Shown here: positions 34,191 to 45,877 of the stretch, piece after piece | Numbering within the stretch: the first letter of the stretch is position 1 | Layout: each line of letters begins with the position of its first letter | Source: Isoetes taiwanensis | Taxonomy: Eukaryota > Streptophyta > Lycopodiopsida > Isoetales > Isoetaceae | Length of the DNA stretch: 64,000 bases | Assembly: GCA_021234155.1 (NCBI GenBank) | Contig: JAJEKV010000022.1 | Span: 5,229,852-5,293,851, forward strand | Direction of reading: 5' to 3' | The notes under the pieces: model-generated | Seen by the model: only the letters and a program-made list of their open reading frames with translations | What the model was told of the DNA's origin: nothing | The model's database searches: none | Position numbers and translations under genes: made by a program

Positions 34191-35606
34191 GACCCTTATG
34201 GGTCAATAGGGGATAACTTGGGCTAACCTAAAAGGGTTTTTATTAGCTATGCTAAGATATTAGTGAGTAAATAACCTAATTAGGATAATTAGGATATTAA
34301 TTAGTAAAAGTCAGCCAACTAGGCAGTGCCACCTAGCCCAAATCGATTGGCCTGGGGGAACTTGCTAAGTTTGGAGGGCAACTTGCGGCCCTATCCCCAA
34401 TTCTACCTCAAATCGGTTTGGGGAGAGTTGGAGGAAGGAGGAGCTACCAGCTACTGCAATCAGACTTGAAGAATGGAAGACTTTCGTGACCATGGCTCTA
34501 TGATTAGATGGATGATTAATTAACCCTTCTTTGATTAGATGGAATGGTTAATTTCTCTTTTATGTGTTACTAAGGTGATAGTGGATACTTTGATTATGAT
34601 TGTGTTCTCTCTTTCTGTTTCCCTGTGTGTCAAGCTTCCTAGAAGTAGAGATGTCTCTAGCTAGAACCCTTAAGACCTAGTAAATGCGGCATGTGCACAA
34701 GAGCCCACCTGGCTGTGGATGCTTGTTGTGATTTAGCACCAGATAATGGGTATGATGGTGAAACGGGGGTGGGTCTTGCCTAGCGTGGCTACAGGACTCC
34801 TACAGTATGCTAGGCTTATAGTCGGTCACTGAGTGTGGGCCGGGTATGGGTCTGACACTCCCTGGGCCCCAGGATGAGTGCCTATATGGACGTCTTGGGA
34901 CTCGAACGGGCAGGTCCGGCCTTTAGATTTATGGGAGTAAGTCGGGTACGGATGCGGGGTCACTGATGTGGCACGTGTTCTTTAACACACCCAGGGATCC
35001 ATCATGCCCAGGGAGGGGACGCCTCCTTGACCTGCCTCATCAGACCGGGGAGATGTAACCCGGATTAGTTGCATAGGGTGATTCCATGAGATTGCATCTC
35101 CGGAAGGCTACAATCACGCCATAGCATGTTTCAGCCTATCTGCAAAGTGTGCATAGGAGGGGCAGATGGAGTGGACTACCCTAGCCATTGTTCTATGCCA
35201 GCAAACGCCATGTTATACCTCTGTCTGCTATTATCTTGAGGCCCTGGCCATCAGTCGACTCCATGGAGTCTGAGCCCAGGGTAAAGCCCTTATTTATAGT
35301 ATATTGCTTATGTACCTTGTACTTGCATTACCACATAGATGATGATGATGGATGGACCACCCTTCAGTGGTGTATTATTTTGAGCATGATTGCTATGTGC
35401 TAACATGTATATATGCTTCCGCTATATAGGACTCCCATAGAGGAAGTGGGACGAATGACACCTCCGTGTTCCTCACCCAAACACTTGGCCATCCCAAGTG
35501 GTCCAAGTTAGACGAAGGGCCTTTCCATGGTGATGTAGTTGCCACGGGAGGGGAATTCCCCGTATTTGTGCGATGAGAGCATCATATAGATTCTAGGAGC
35601 GTCACA

Positions 35607-36918
35607 CCAACTAAATAACATTGTATTGCTCTATCATCAAGCTTTTCTCGATTTTCCTTTGGCATATGAGCGGGACAATGCATCCAAATACTCCGAGCTT
35701 GTCATATGACACCTTTCACCATTCCATAACCACCATAATTTCTGAGGCACTGCCCCTTTAGTACTTCTTGTTGATGGCTTATTTTAAAAGTAAATTGTTG
35801 TTTTGACTGCCTCTTCCCCAAATCATTAGCAGACCACAATGTTTTAGCATTGCATGTACGTCATTTAATATGGTTTTATTCTTACACACATCTACTCCAT
35901 TCTGCTGAGATGTGTAGTTGCAAGTCAGTTGTATTTTGATGCCATTTCAAAACACAATAATGTTATCTTCTTGGCTCCCACCGATGACGATATTCCCGTC
36001 CATTTCTTTCTCCAATCCACTGAGGGACTCCTTCTTGCCTACTGCTGGTTGTTGACTGTTTGCTGGTGACGACCCATTTGTTATGTTCTACCGCAATATG
36101 GCCACAACCCTCATAGTTAAAACACTTAATGTCCTTCTCTAACTTAGGGCATTCAGATTTCAAATGTCCACAATTATTGCAGTTAAAACAAGGACCTTTA
36201 CCTTGTTTGATCGTTCACTTCTTCCCCTTCCAGCAACAACACCTCTGTTTGCTCCTTTTCTTCTCCTAACACTTTCCTTTGTTTAACCTTTGTGCGTACC
36301 ATACGATCGTTCATTTCTGTTTTTAGCTACAGTCCTAACTAAAGTAAACAAATGCACATAGTTAGAGAAAGCTCTACAAATAATTAAGATATGATGTTTG
36401 TTGTCATGAGTACACCTCCACCCTCCAAATCTGCAATAGTATTATTAAACCTTTGAAAAAACTTCGTCAAGTTATTCTTGTCATGGAATTTTAGTCTTCT
36501 AAGCTCCCTATCCGGCACATCCACCTTGAAGAAGTCTTGGCTTCATAGTTGTTAATCATGTACTTCTATACTTGCCTTGGATTAAGCTTATTGATTTTCA
36601 ATAGAATGGAAGAACTAAGCTTACATGTATTAAGACTCTGCTTCAATTATTTTGCTAGCATCCTCCTCTATTCTTACTTTAGACTCCACTTCTTCCATGC
36701 TTGCAGTTAGTCTATTCCTTCTTGCAACCATGTTACTGGAACTTCTAGTAGAGGTAATAGTTACAGTGACAATTGTTAACCCCTTTATTAGCTACATAAC
36801 TCCATAATCTTTCAATTTTTAGCACTTGCTTCACTTTCTCCTTCCACACATCGAAGCCAGATTCACATTCAAAAATATCAATTGCATTTAGTAATGATGC
36901 ATCAAGTCTGCTTGCCAT
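35607..36918 (-). pseudogene. Ty1/copia gag with fused integrase remnant
   Basis: The frame starts at 36918 with MASRLDASLLNAIDIFE and LWSYVANKG, the UBN2-type copia gag. Two zinc knuckles follow near 36070-36200 (CFNCNNCGHLKSEC, then a damaged CFNYEGCGHIAVEH). Directly after come integrase-like pieces with QLTCNYTSQQNGV and VFGC. The protease and the first part of the integrase are missing, so the copy has an internal deletion. Stops and frameshifts are frequent. The left edge is cut by the chromovirus LTR at 35606. Confidence 0.7.
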
Positions 36919-36924
36919 TATTCC

Positions 36925-36938
36925 TGCCCTAATACCAC
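36925..36938 (-). other. Primer-binding site of the copia element
   Basis: On the minus strand TGGTATTAGGGC lies between the LTR end and the gag start. It matches the tRNA-iMet-type site TGGTATCAGAGC at ten of twelve positions. Confidence 0.6.
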
Positions 36939-36939
36939 T

Positions 36940-37650
36940 TGTAAAATATATCGTTAATAGAGCATCACAAATTATCTAGACACTGTTATAATTGCTCAAT
37001 GCAATGTACCATTTGAATAGCTCAATTGTTCAATGTGTACTGAATTCCATATTGTTCTAGCAATGAGTGCATAAGAAATTATTATTAATAATCAATCATA
37101 ACCATTGAGCTAAATCATCGAAGTTATTGTTCAACCCCAGTCCCTCCCCTTCCTCTCTTGCTCCTTCCAAGATAATTGTTCTATCACTGTAGCAGCTGCA
37201 GGCTGAAAGGTAGAGGGGCTTGAATTTACACCTTGAATGTTCTCCAACATCCCTTCTACATCAAGTCTTCAATCACTGTTCACAACAATCTCGCCTAATC
37301 TAGAACTAAATTAGTCCACATAACATGCCTTACCTCTGTTGTAGAATTTATTCTTCTATCCTCTCCAGTCTTGGTGCATTCAAGACTCAGTCCTTCAGCA
37401 TCCAAGCAATGCCTGCAAAATTATTCCTCTTTATCTCTACAACGCCGCACACTTCCGTCTCACAAATAATTCTTTCCTCTGTCATCTTATAAACGTTTAC
37501 CTTCTATCTCGCATCTCTTCTAAGCAACTTTTTGCGGCCACACAATTCTCGGACAAATAAAGCTTACACAATTTAAACCCGATTCCCTAAACTGCTCTTC
37601 ACCTACAAAAATGATCCACTACAATTGGCCAAGCAAAAACAACAATTACA
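36940..37650 (-). mobile_element. 5' LTR region of the copia element (outer end unresolved)
   Basis: On the plus strand the LTR edge is TGTAAAATATATCG, next to the PBS. The following AT-rich non-coding 700 bp are consistent with an LTR. I could not identify the other terminus, so the right limit is approximate. Confidence 0.4.
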
Positions 37651-38354
37651 CTAGTAGATAGAAATTTCACCGACATCTTCCATGGCATGGACGTTCCTGC
37701 AATACAACAATGGATCAATCCCAATCATGTTGACATGGAGGTAGAGCAAAAGCATCGTGCCTGCACTCCACGGCTTTCCAAAATTCGAAAATTTATTTTT
37801 AGACCATAAAAAAAGGCATGCCAAAAATTGAAGATAGAAACGTAAAAACAACTTGGGAAGCATTCTGCCCTCTCCGCCAATGGCGCCTTGCCACGTGGCA
37901 TACTTTCATTTCCAGAAACATAAGGTCAGTTTTCTCTTTTGTTCATTTACGGCGCGTTCTTCATATTTACTTCGCGTTCTTTCTATTTACCTTGCATTCT
38001 GTGTTTTTCAGCTTCGTTTACCTCACATTGAGCTTCATTTACCTCACATTCAGCTTCGTTTACCTTATATTCCGACCTGCAGAATGCATCTCAAGTTATT
38101 TTCACGTTTTAGGAATGCTTGTTTTGCTACAACATGACAAGCTGCTCATTCTCATCAAAGTATACTACTCGAATCGTAGTCACACCATGCCAAAAATACC
38201 TTCCCCAATACGAAAAGAATTGTGCGAGCTCTATCGTATATGTCCGCTCGTTTGATAGTTTTTGGAAAAAAAGTCACTTTCTAGAAATGGCAACCACGCT
38301 AGTTTTTCTCCACGCTAAACCTAGAGGACAGCGCAAGATGGAAGAGCCGTCGTA
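37651..38354 (+). promoter_or_regulatory. Upstream region of the RPA-interacting protein gene
   Basis: The region holds a CCACGTGG G-box at 37891-37898. At about 38010-38072, three to four tandem copies of a 21-bp word (GAGCTTCATTTACCTCACATT, here split as GAGCTTCATTTA and CCTCACATT) are seen. No open frame of note is present. Transcription start and 5' UTR cannot be placed from sequence alone. Confidence 0.4.
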
Positions 38355-40561
38355 ATGGAGGCTGGAAAAAGATCACCTATCAATGCCAGGCGATCTCACT
38401 GGAAGGGCAAGGTAACCTTTCATCTGTAAATTTTTTGCTTGCCTTTAGTTTCTGAAATGACCATCTGCTTCCCCTTCAGCTAAGGGAAATCTGTTTAAAA
38501 AGAGTGCAACATGATAGGAGTCAATTACTTCGGACTATTCGTGGTTTGGGAGATATTGGCAACAGGGTAAGTCTAATCTGCTTGAGCTGTTTAGTTTAAT
38601 TTCGTCTATATTCCAGTTTAGTTTCATCTATATTCCTCTCTTTATGTACTAAAATCCTTCCTTCCATAGCAAGCATGCACATCAACATTGAGGACCATTG
38701 TAGACCATGAGCTTGTCGAGCTCACCAACAAGAGAGATAAAGGGACTGCTGTGTTATTCAATGGGAGCAATGGCATGGGTGATATGATTTGGGAGTATGA
38801 AACACCCCAGACAATAGTTGAGCTTCCTGATTCAGACTACGAGGAACTTATGCTTGCCATGGAACAGGCTCTATACATGGACTTAAAAGAGGAAGGTTTG
38901 TTGCCTCACTTAATCTTCCAACTTCAGGTTCTCTTAATGATTCAATCATTATCATTTGCGTCTCTAGAAGATAGGTGCTTGGAAGATTATGAAAATGTGC
39001 AAGTGCTGGAGGAGAAAGTGCTGGAGGAGAAGACTTTAGTCAATCTTTTGGAGCGGTCTCAGATACAGGTGACATCTTGTTCTGGTGTTAATTGATTGGA
39101 CGATTATATACACCTCAAGCTTTAATATATAGAAAGAATAAATTGGAACATGTTGTACATGCATTGTAATACACACCATGTGACCAATTACTCCAGCAAA
39201 CTCAGTTATATATGCTAGGGTATCTTTGCATTTCCTTTTAGTTGTCCCGCGGATTAGAAATTCTGTTTACTGGACAGATTTTGCAATCTAGAGCTGCTTA
39301 TGCTCTATAATATTGGATAAGGCATTTGGTTCATTTTTTTGTCCGAATTTGGGTTCAGACAAAAAATTGGCAATAGAAAATATAACAGTGTATTTTCATG
39401 ACAAGGCCTTGGTTTTTTGGTGCGTTGTTAAAAACGTCAAGGAAATAGAGCTGATAACCTGGAATGGTGGAATGATTTAGCATGGAACTTAAAAGGAAAA
39501 TATGTTGCACATATTATACGTTGACTTCCAGTCTACAGTCATTTTGATAGAAGGGAACTCAAAATCATATTTAACTTTATCATCAACACATATAGATTGG
39601 ACTTTGGCTTGAAATTGACTGTCAACTCCAATAGCTGATTTGGTTCATTGAGCTGCGTCTTTTATGTTTTTGCACCTATTCTTAGATGGATAACAGCTAA
39701 ATTGGGCTTTGTGTTTTTGATGAAAAATCAAAGGAGAATATTTTCCATTCTACCAAATTCGATTGAGAGATGACCTAATAATCACCAAAGTTCCATTAAA
39801 TTGGGCTGAACTTTTGTGGACACCATGCAGCCATAGAATGATTAAGGTCATGTGATAAGTCAGTGATATGTGATGCCATTATCCTCAAAGTGTGATAACA
39901 TTTTCCATCTGCACATTTGAGCTGCCAGGCTTAAGAAGTGTTTTGATCCAGTGGAAACACGCCACCCAATGTTACTTCTGCTTTGAGCATGTTGTGAATC
40001 AGCTGAATTCAAATAGAATTAGATTCTAATTGAGTAATTAGATTGCTTTAGCTTATTCTATGCTATAAGATTAAGCTTGCCTTCTAATCTTCATACTTGT
40101 TGGCAGCTACCATAAGATTAAGTTTGCTGTCTAATATTCTGCTTGACTCTCAACTTGTCTAACAAATCACGTCTTTACCTGCTTCTGATTGTGCACAATG
40201 TTCTTCTAACAACGATTCTGTATAATGGTAGGATTCTGGAGTTTTGTGCCCTGTCTGCAGGAGGGGGTCATTACATGAGAACAACAAAGCATTATTTTGT
40301 GATCAAGGTTGCTTTCGCTTGGAGGTGCAAGATCAAGAGGTAAAATGGCTGTTTGTCATGACTACAAATATCTTACCTGATATTTCTCCTATATGGCAGG
40401 TTGGTTTGGAATTCTTACAGACTCGTCTTGCAGAGATATTAGATGAACATTACAATTCAGGGTGCCAGGATAAGCCTGTATTTTTTGTGGAGAATCGATT
40501 TGGATTTTATGGATTGTACATGTGTTGCCATTCATGTTCATCTTTTCAGGTGGTATTTTGA
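38355..40561 (+). CDS. RPAIN: RPA-interacting protein (RPAIN/RIP family), six exons
   Basis: Exons 38355-38411, 38480-38566, 38670-38895, 38968-39068, 40232-40339 and 40400-40561 join in phase with GT-AG introns into a 246-residue protein. The family binds replication protein A and helps import it into the nucleus. The basic N-terminus (RRSHWKGKLREICLKRVQHD) is the RPA/importin-binding type. The middle is acidic (DSDYEELMLAMEQALYMDL). The C-terminus carries the family's zinc-binding pattern: CPVC at 163-166, CDQGC at 180-184 and YMCCHSC near 239, with RLAEILDEHYNSGC and VENRFGFYGLY between. The length is normal for the family. The 72-bp third intron is a multiple of three and open, so it could be retained. 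The 1163-bp fourth intron hides the gene from simple ORF scans. No defect is seen. Confidence 0.87.
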
Positions 40562-42314
40562 TGCCCCATGGATGTATATATACAGCCAAATTTAATGATA
40601 TCCCACGGACTTGTTCTTTCCGTTGGGAGTCTCTACCTTTTCCCCTTTTAATGTGAACATTGCGAAGCAACAAATGGATCTATAGGATATCCCACACAGA
40701 TTTTGCTGCAAAAGTTTATTTCGTTCTTTTTTGGAATGTGAGAATATTAAAACTGCACGAAGCATCATTTGACTATTGCACATTTTGCATGTAACTTTAT
40801 TCTATGACACAACAAAACCTAAATGCCATGGAATTTGCATACCTAGATGCCATGGAATTTGCATGAAAATCAAGCTTTTTTATAACTGCATACAATTTTT
40901 TTTGACACGTTGGATTTCAAATGCCAACGTATCTTGATTCTTAATAATAGAATGGTAGAATAGGCTTTTATCGTCCACAAAAATCAATCGGCTTATGGGA
41001 CCAAAAAGAGAGCCCGGGTTAAAAACGCCCCGAAAACAAATAATACGAAAGACTAAATCAGAAATAAATTGCAGTGTTTTTTGAACTAATTTTAAAATAA
41101 CCCAATTATAAGTAGCCAAATGATATTATTTTGAGACTTTTATATTTAGACGGTGGAGCTAAGCGGTGCCATAGCCGAGCTTTGGCTAGCTTTTGCTTGG
41201 TTAGAAAGTGGCAATGGCTTTTAGGTATATGTACAATGAATTGGCAAGACCAGATCTTTAGTTCAAGTAGTGCATTGTTTGAGTTCAATGTAGTTTTCTG
41301 ATCTCTATCTGATCTCATACATTCGTTCCCTACTAAGCATTCGCATTTCTAAGGCGGAATTGGACCATTCTGATTATTCTGACAATGCTCTCGAAAGATA
41401 AAGATAAGTATTTTAACGTTAACGTCACACCACTAGGCAGCGTCCTGTTGGACATGTGACGACAGAACAGGGACCAAAGTCCAAAATACACCGAGCAAAG
41501 AGAGTATAGGAGAGACTAATTCGTGAGTTTGAGATTCTTGCAGATTAGAGAAAAGGAGCTGGCTCCTAAGATATTGAGCCATGTCATATCCATGTGGCTA
41601 GGCGGTGGAGCTAGGCGGTGCCATAGCCGAGCTTTGGCTAGCTTTTGCTTGGTTAGAAAGTGGCAGTGGCTTTCAGATTAGAGAAAAGGAGTTGGCTCCT
41701 AAGACATTGAGCCAAGGCCGATGGATTGACACTCTGCATTAGTGCAGCACTGCATGCATAGTCCTGGTATTTTCATATTTTCTAAAGTCCCTCTTGTTTG
41801 TGAACTCGGCTTTGCTGAGCTCCTATAGTTCTCTGATAAATCTCTTATAAGAGAGATCTGTGGGTTCTAACGTCTTCATTAGGTAAGATACAGGCTGGAG
41901 AAAACTGAATTTTCGTAAGAGCACCTCCTTTTTGGATCAAAAGGCCCATCCCAATGCTTGCTCCCCTTCCTCCTTCGTACTTGGCTCAAGGCATTAACAA
42001 TGTGCCGTCACGTGAGATTCTGTTCGTCCGTAAACCAGGGAAGCAAGCAGCAGATTTAACATGATTTGAAGATATGATTCAGAATATATGGCTTACTACA
42101 GCTTAAGAACTGGAGGACGAGCTAGGGCAAGGTTCTTGCAGCCATAGATAAAACTATTCTTTGTTACTCCCACAAACAGAAGGGGCCATAATACTGCACA
42201 GTAGGAAGGAAACAAAGAAGAGGGAAGTGGCACCGGGAAAAATCAAAATTCATAGGATGGAAAAAGGATAAGTGGCTCCAGAATTATGGGAGAAGGATCT
42301 GATAATAATAACAT
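40562..42314. repeat. 3' flank with a LINE tail and local duplications
   Basis: After the RPAIN 3' UTR, a minus-strand LINE 3' end lies at about 40935-41000 (GGTCCCATAAGCC, GTGGACGATAAAA, then CTATTCTACCATTCTATT). A 65-70 bp word containing GGTGCCATAGCCGAGCTTTG occurs at 41151-41221 and 41608-41672. A 45-bp word with CAGATTAGAGAAAAGGAG occurs at about 41539 and 41675. No gene is seen. Confidence 0.55.
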
Positions 42315-42399
42315 GCATTAGTGAGCCCATTACTATTAAGGTTTTTCCTCGAACATGGCGGGGTTTTTTAATCTTGATAGTAATCGGCCTCACTAATGT
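42315..42399. repeat. Foldback repeat, about 26-bp arms
   Basis: The left arm 42315-42340 (GCATTAGTGAGCCC, ATTACTATTAAG) pairs with 42373-42399 (CTTGATAGTAATC, GGCCTCACTAATG). There are about two mismatches and one bulge, and the loop is 32 bp. A small MITE or a hairpin-RNA precursor are both possible. Confidence 0.6.
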
Positions 42400-42819
42400 A
42401 GTCCAGGTCAGTGCGACTTTGTTGCCGCTGGGCACCACTATTGGGCACCAAGACTATGCACCATAAATAGTAGAAAAAGAAAAGGAGCTAAGTGTCGGGA
42501 CAGTGAGGGGACCTCCGACCGACCACAAGGATAGAGCAGGTACAACCTGCCGGTTGGTGCTCCATCTCCACATTCGAGCTCTAGTGCACCAAAAATTGAG
42601 GGTTCATAATTTGACCCACTATTAAAGGTGGGACAGTGGAATCCACAATGTGTACAACTCAAAGTTGGTGATGGCCATGAAGCCAAATATAAGCAGGATG
42701 CAAGTATCATGTAGGATTAAAGATAAGCCTACAAAAGGGCTATATTACACCATCGTGTCCTGCTTGCAACGACCGAAAAGGGGAGCTCGCATATGTAATA
42801 CAAGTCCAGTGACCTCACC

Positions 42820-45027
42820 GCACTAAAGACTATAATAATTGTATTGTATTCTATTCTAAAGACTATAATAATTGTATTCTATTCTATTCTTCTATTCTAT
42901 TTACGGTATATTGCAAGCAAAATTGCCTGCCTTGGCACTATTGCTAACTGCACTAAAGACTACAAGAATTTGTCGTGGCGGCAGTCACCGCCACTAGTTT
43001 GTCCTTTTTAGTGGGTGGGTACTTATGTAATGGAACCCGATAGCGCCTCCAAAAATATTTTGTCCTTAACCTTATGTGATCCTTTAAAAATTGAGACATC
43101 ACTAGTAAATGGGTCAGAAACATCTAGACATCTATTTTATCTAGATTTGATGATGTTCCTACATGCTTCCAATGAGAATGTTCAACAAAAAAATGTGATT
43201 TTACATCTTTTCAAATGTGTCGCACAAAAGATAAACTAATCTAGCATACTTCAGATTGAATAAAGTAGTATGAAGGATATATATTTACATAATGCAAGCA
43301 TGCCTGCTTTTAGTGAAGTTAGTCACTCAATGACATGGCACGTAAACTAATGAATTAAGAGTTATGCTATAATGGAAACGAAAAAGAGGCAACAAACAGA
43401 ATATCTACGAAGCAGTCATAGCAATAGCTTGGGACTCACAAAACACAAACTACCTAGACTCTTCAAACAGGAAAAAATTGCATCAAATGGTGTGTTGGCC
43501 ATAAGCCCTCTCTGCACACGATGATTCAAGCTTGCTGCAAAAGTCCTATTCAGAGCAGTATAAGCGTCCAACAATTTGGGATCATGAGTATCTTGCATTT
43601 TAAGATGAAAATCTAGTCTTGTTCAGTTTTATGCTTCTCTTTATAAGAGAATTCGTCTCGGATGCTACGTGCAGATGTCCTTTTAAATTTCACTTTCTGG
43701 AGAAGTTCGAAAAATTTAATTCAGTTGGATAGCCCCTGTGCACTCACAGATTTTTTCTTGAATATTCAAAAAATTGTCATTAACGTTAGTAATCGGCAGT
43801 TTTGAGAGCTACCGCAAATTCGATCCAAGTTAAACTTATCTATTTGAAAAGTTCTCAATCTCCAAATTTTCTCAAGCCTCTCGCCTATATCATCATCTGT
43901 GTGAAACCTGTTTTCAATTTAACGTTATCCTTAAACGAAGAAATATTAGCCTTCCCCGGAGCAGATATTTTCACTGGGCATCACTTTTTGGTCATCACAA
44001 ATGCATTGTTTGCTATCAATATCTTCGTATAATCTCTAACATCTCCCCTGATTCTAGGATTAGAAAGAGCGAATACAAATTTGAAAAGGAAATTTTATGA
44101 AAAACCATTCCTACCACCGTAGTCTAGGCATCAAGTGATGGGTTGTTTTCAGCAAAAAAGCTTACAACGTGTTTGAAAGAAGCCTTTTCCAAAGATCCAA
44201 AGAAGTTAATTCGAAAGAGCAGATGAATGGGTGTGTTTTTATGCTTCCTCTTCGACTTCCCCTCATTCCCTTGTTGTCCGGGTCCCCAAAAGCTGTTCGC
44301 TTACAAATGGTCGAGCTTCAACTTCATTGTTTTTATTCCTTCAGAAGACGACAAATTGAAAACCATTGTACCAGTTAGTGCACGCTTCGCATAACCCCTA
44401 AACCACCCCCGATCTCGAAATTGAAGGTAAAGCATGTTGTTCCTACTTTGCGATGCCAAATCCACAAAAACTAAATTTTAACACATACCATAATCAAGCG
44501 AAGGTTGGGGCCCTCATCTCGCCCCTGGATGAGTGCCTCTACAACCACGAGTATTTTGTGCTTTCTTCCTTCCCATCGGGTCGTTACAAAGGGAACATTT
44601 ACTCGCGCCTCGCCAACAACATGAATCATTGATGCTAGAAAAAGAAGAATCGATGTGCAACCTCATAGCCATACCAATTCCGCTCACCGGCTACTATAAA
44701 TGACGACAATCAACTAACTTTTGACGCTTTTTATAATTAAAACAAAGATGAATCTAGCTCTTCCTTAATCCCATTATGAAGCTTTTGTAGATGCCTCTCT
44801 AAAGAGGTAGACGCTTCACGTTCTCCATGTTGTACCTTCTAGAAAGAACGGTATCCTTCTAATTTTTTTTTGTGCTTTTACACCTATACAATACTAAACT
44901 TAGAAATTAATTTAAAGAAGTTACTTTTAAGCTGCACCCTCCATGTTACAATTATATATTAGAGATAATTGTATTCTATTCTATTTACGATATATTGCAA
45001 AATTGCCTGCCTTGGCACTATTGCTAA
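42820..45027. repeat. Region bounded by two copies of an ATTCT-linked repeat; otherwise no gene
   Basis: About 75 bp (ATAATTGTATTCTATTCTATT, then GCCTGCCTTGGCACTATTGCTAAC) occur at 42873-42953 and 44957-45027. The first copy has a longer ATTCT run. Just after it, GTGGCGG-CAGTCA-CCGCCAC forms a hairpin at about 42972-42992. Between the copies I see no supported gene; short frames are unassigned. (Long words given in parts: ATAATTGTATTC, GCCTGCCTTGGC.). Confidence 0.45.
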
Positions 45028-45877
45028 CGTAACGGTCTGGGGCGGGGGCTATTTAGCTTTGTGGAGCATTAGGAAGCAGCGATTTTAGGAAAACTGTTGC
45101 AATTTTAAAGAAGAGGAGGCCATTAATTAACTATAACCTTGTTACGATTTTTTAAATTCAGGTAAGCTTTATAAAGAAATTCAGAGCTTTTGAGTAGGAA
45201 TTCCATGCAATCCATACACGACAATAAACTTTAATTCACAAAGCTATTTCAATTGCCAGTTGCTGCTGTTTTACTCATACAGTTCTACAATAATGCAAGA
45301 GCAGCTCCACAGGATGGAACGCGATTACATAAAGCATGGGGAAGCAGAAGAATATCCCAGAGGACATCAACGGAGGTGACCTTTTGTCTGCATACACCTC
45401 TGAAAATGCAATGCTTGTAATCAATGGGGGTATTCTTGTACAAGATTCTACAAATATTTGACATAGGACGACCATATAACTTGCCATGAATTAAAAGCCT
45501 GCATCATTGTGCACATCTTGAAAAACCAAGCCTCCCTTTTCAAGTACCATTATCCTGTACATGATACAATGAGGATAGCACTTCCCAAGGTCAAATATAT
45601 ACTCTCCATAAAGATCTTGCTAACCACATAGCAAGGGTTCCACAATAAAATTAATCTCAGGGCTACCAAAATGAAGTTTTGAATAGATCAGCACAGGTAA
45701 TATTTTTGAATGGTCAACACTGCTTTTTTAAGTAGAATCTACTAACAAAAATCATCCTTACAACTAGATTAAAGCAACTTACATCATCAACATAACTAAA
45801 AAACACCATCAGTAGCCAATGGTAAGACTAGTATCTGTTATACAACCACTTTACAAGAGCAGTACTCTAATGAGCAC
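45028..45877 (-). other. 3' flank of the hnRNP gene
   Basis: The part nearest 45877 is presumably the 3' UTR of the minus-strand hnRNP gene. No other coding signal or repeat stands out. Confidence 0.4.

Larger units (their letters stand above)
27515..35606 (+). mobile_element. 3' LTR of the chromovirus, split by a LINE
   Basis: It starts TGTGACG at 27515 and ends CGTCACA at 35606, so the LTR termini are an inverted repeat. Without the LINE and one target copy the LTR is about 1482 bp. Its right two thirds match the LTR at 51986-53604 word by word, for example GGTCACT-TGTGTGGGCCGGG, GGGGAGATG-AACCCGG and CACAGGAGGGGC-GATGGAGTGG. That proves a shared family. A TATAAATA box lies at 34183-34190. 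The right end abuts copia sequence. Confidence 0.75.

Noticed and set aside
42824-43013. Possible small CACTA-like element (CACTAAAGAC...TTTTTAGTG)
   Set aside because: The ends match for only about seven bases and the flanking three bases (CCG and GGT) do not agree, so no target duplication supports it.
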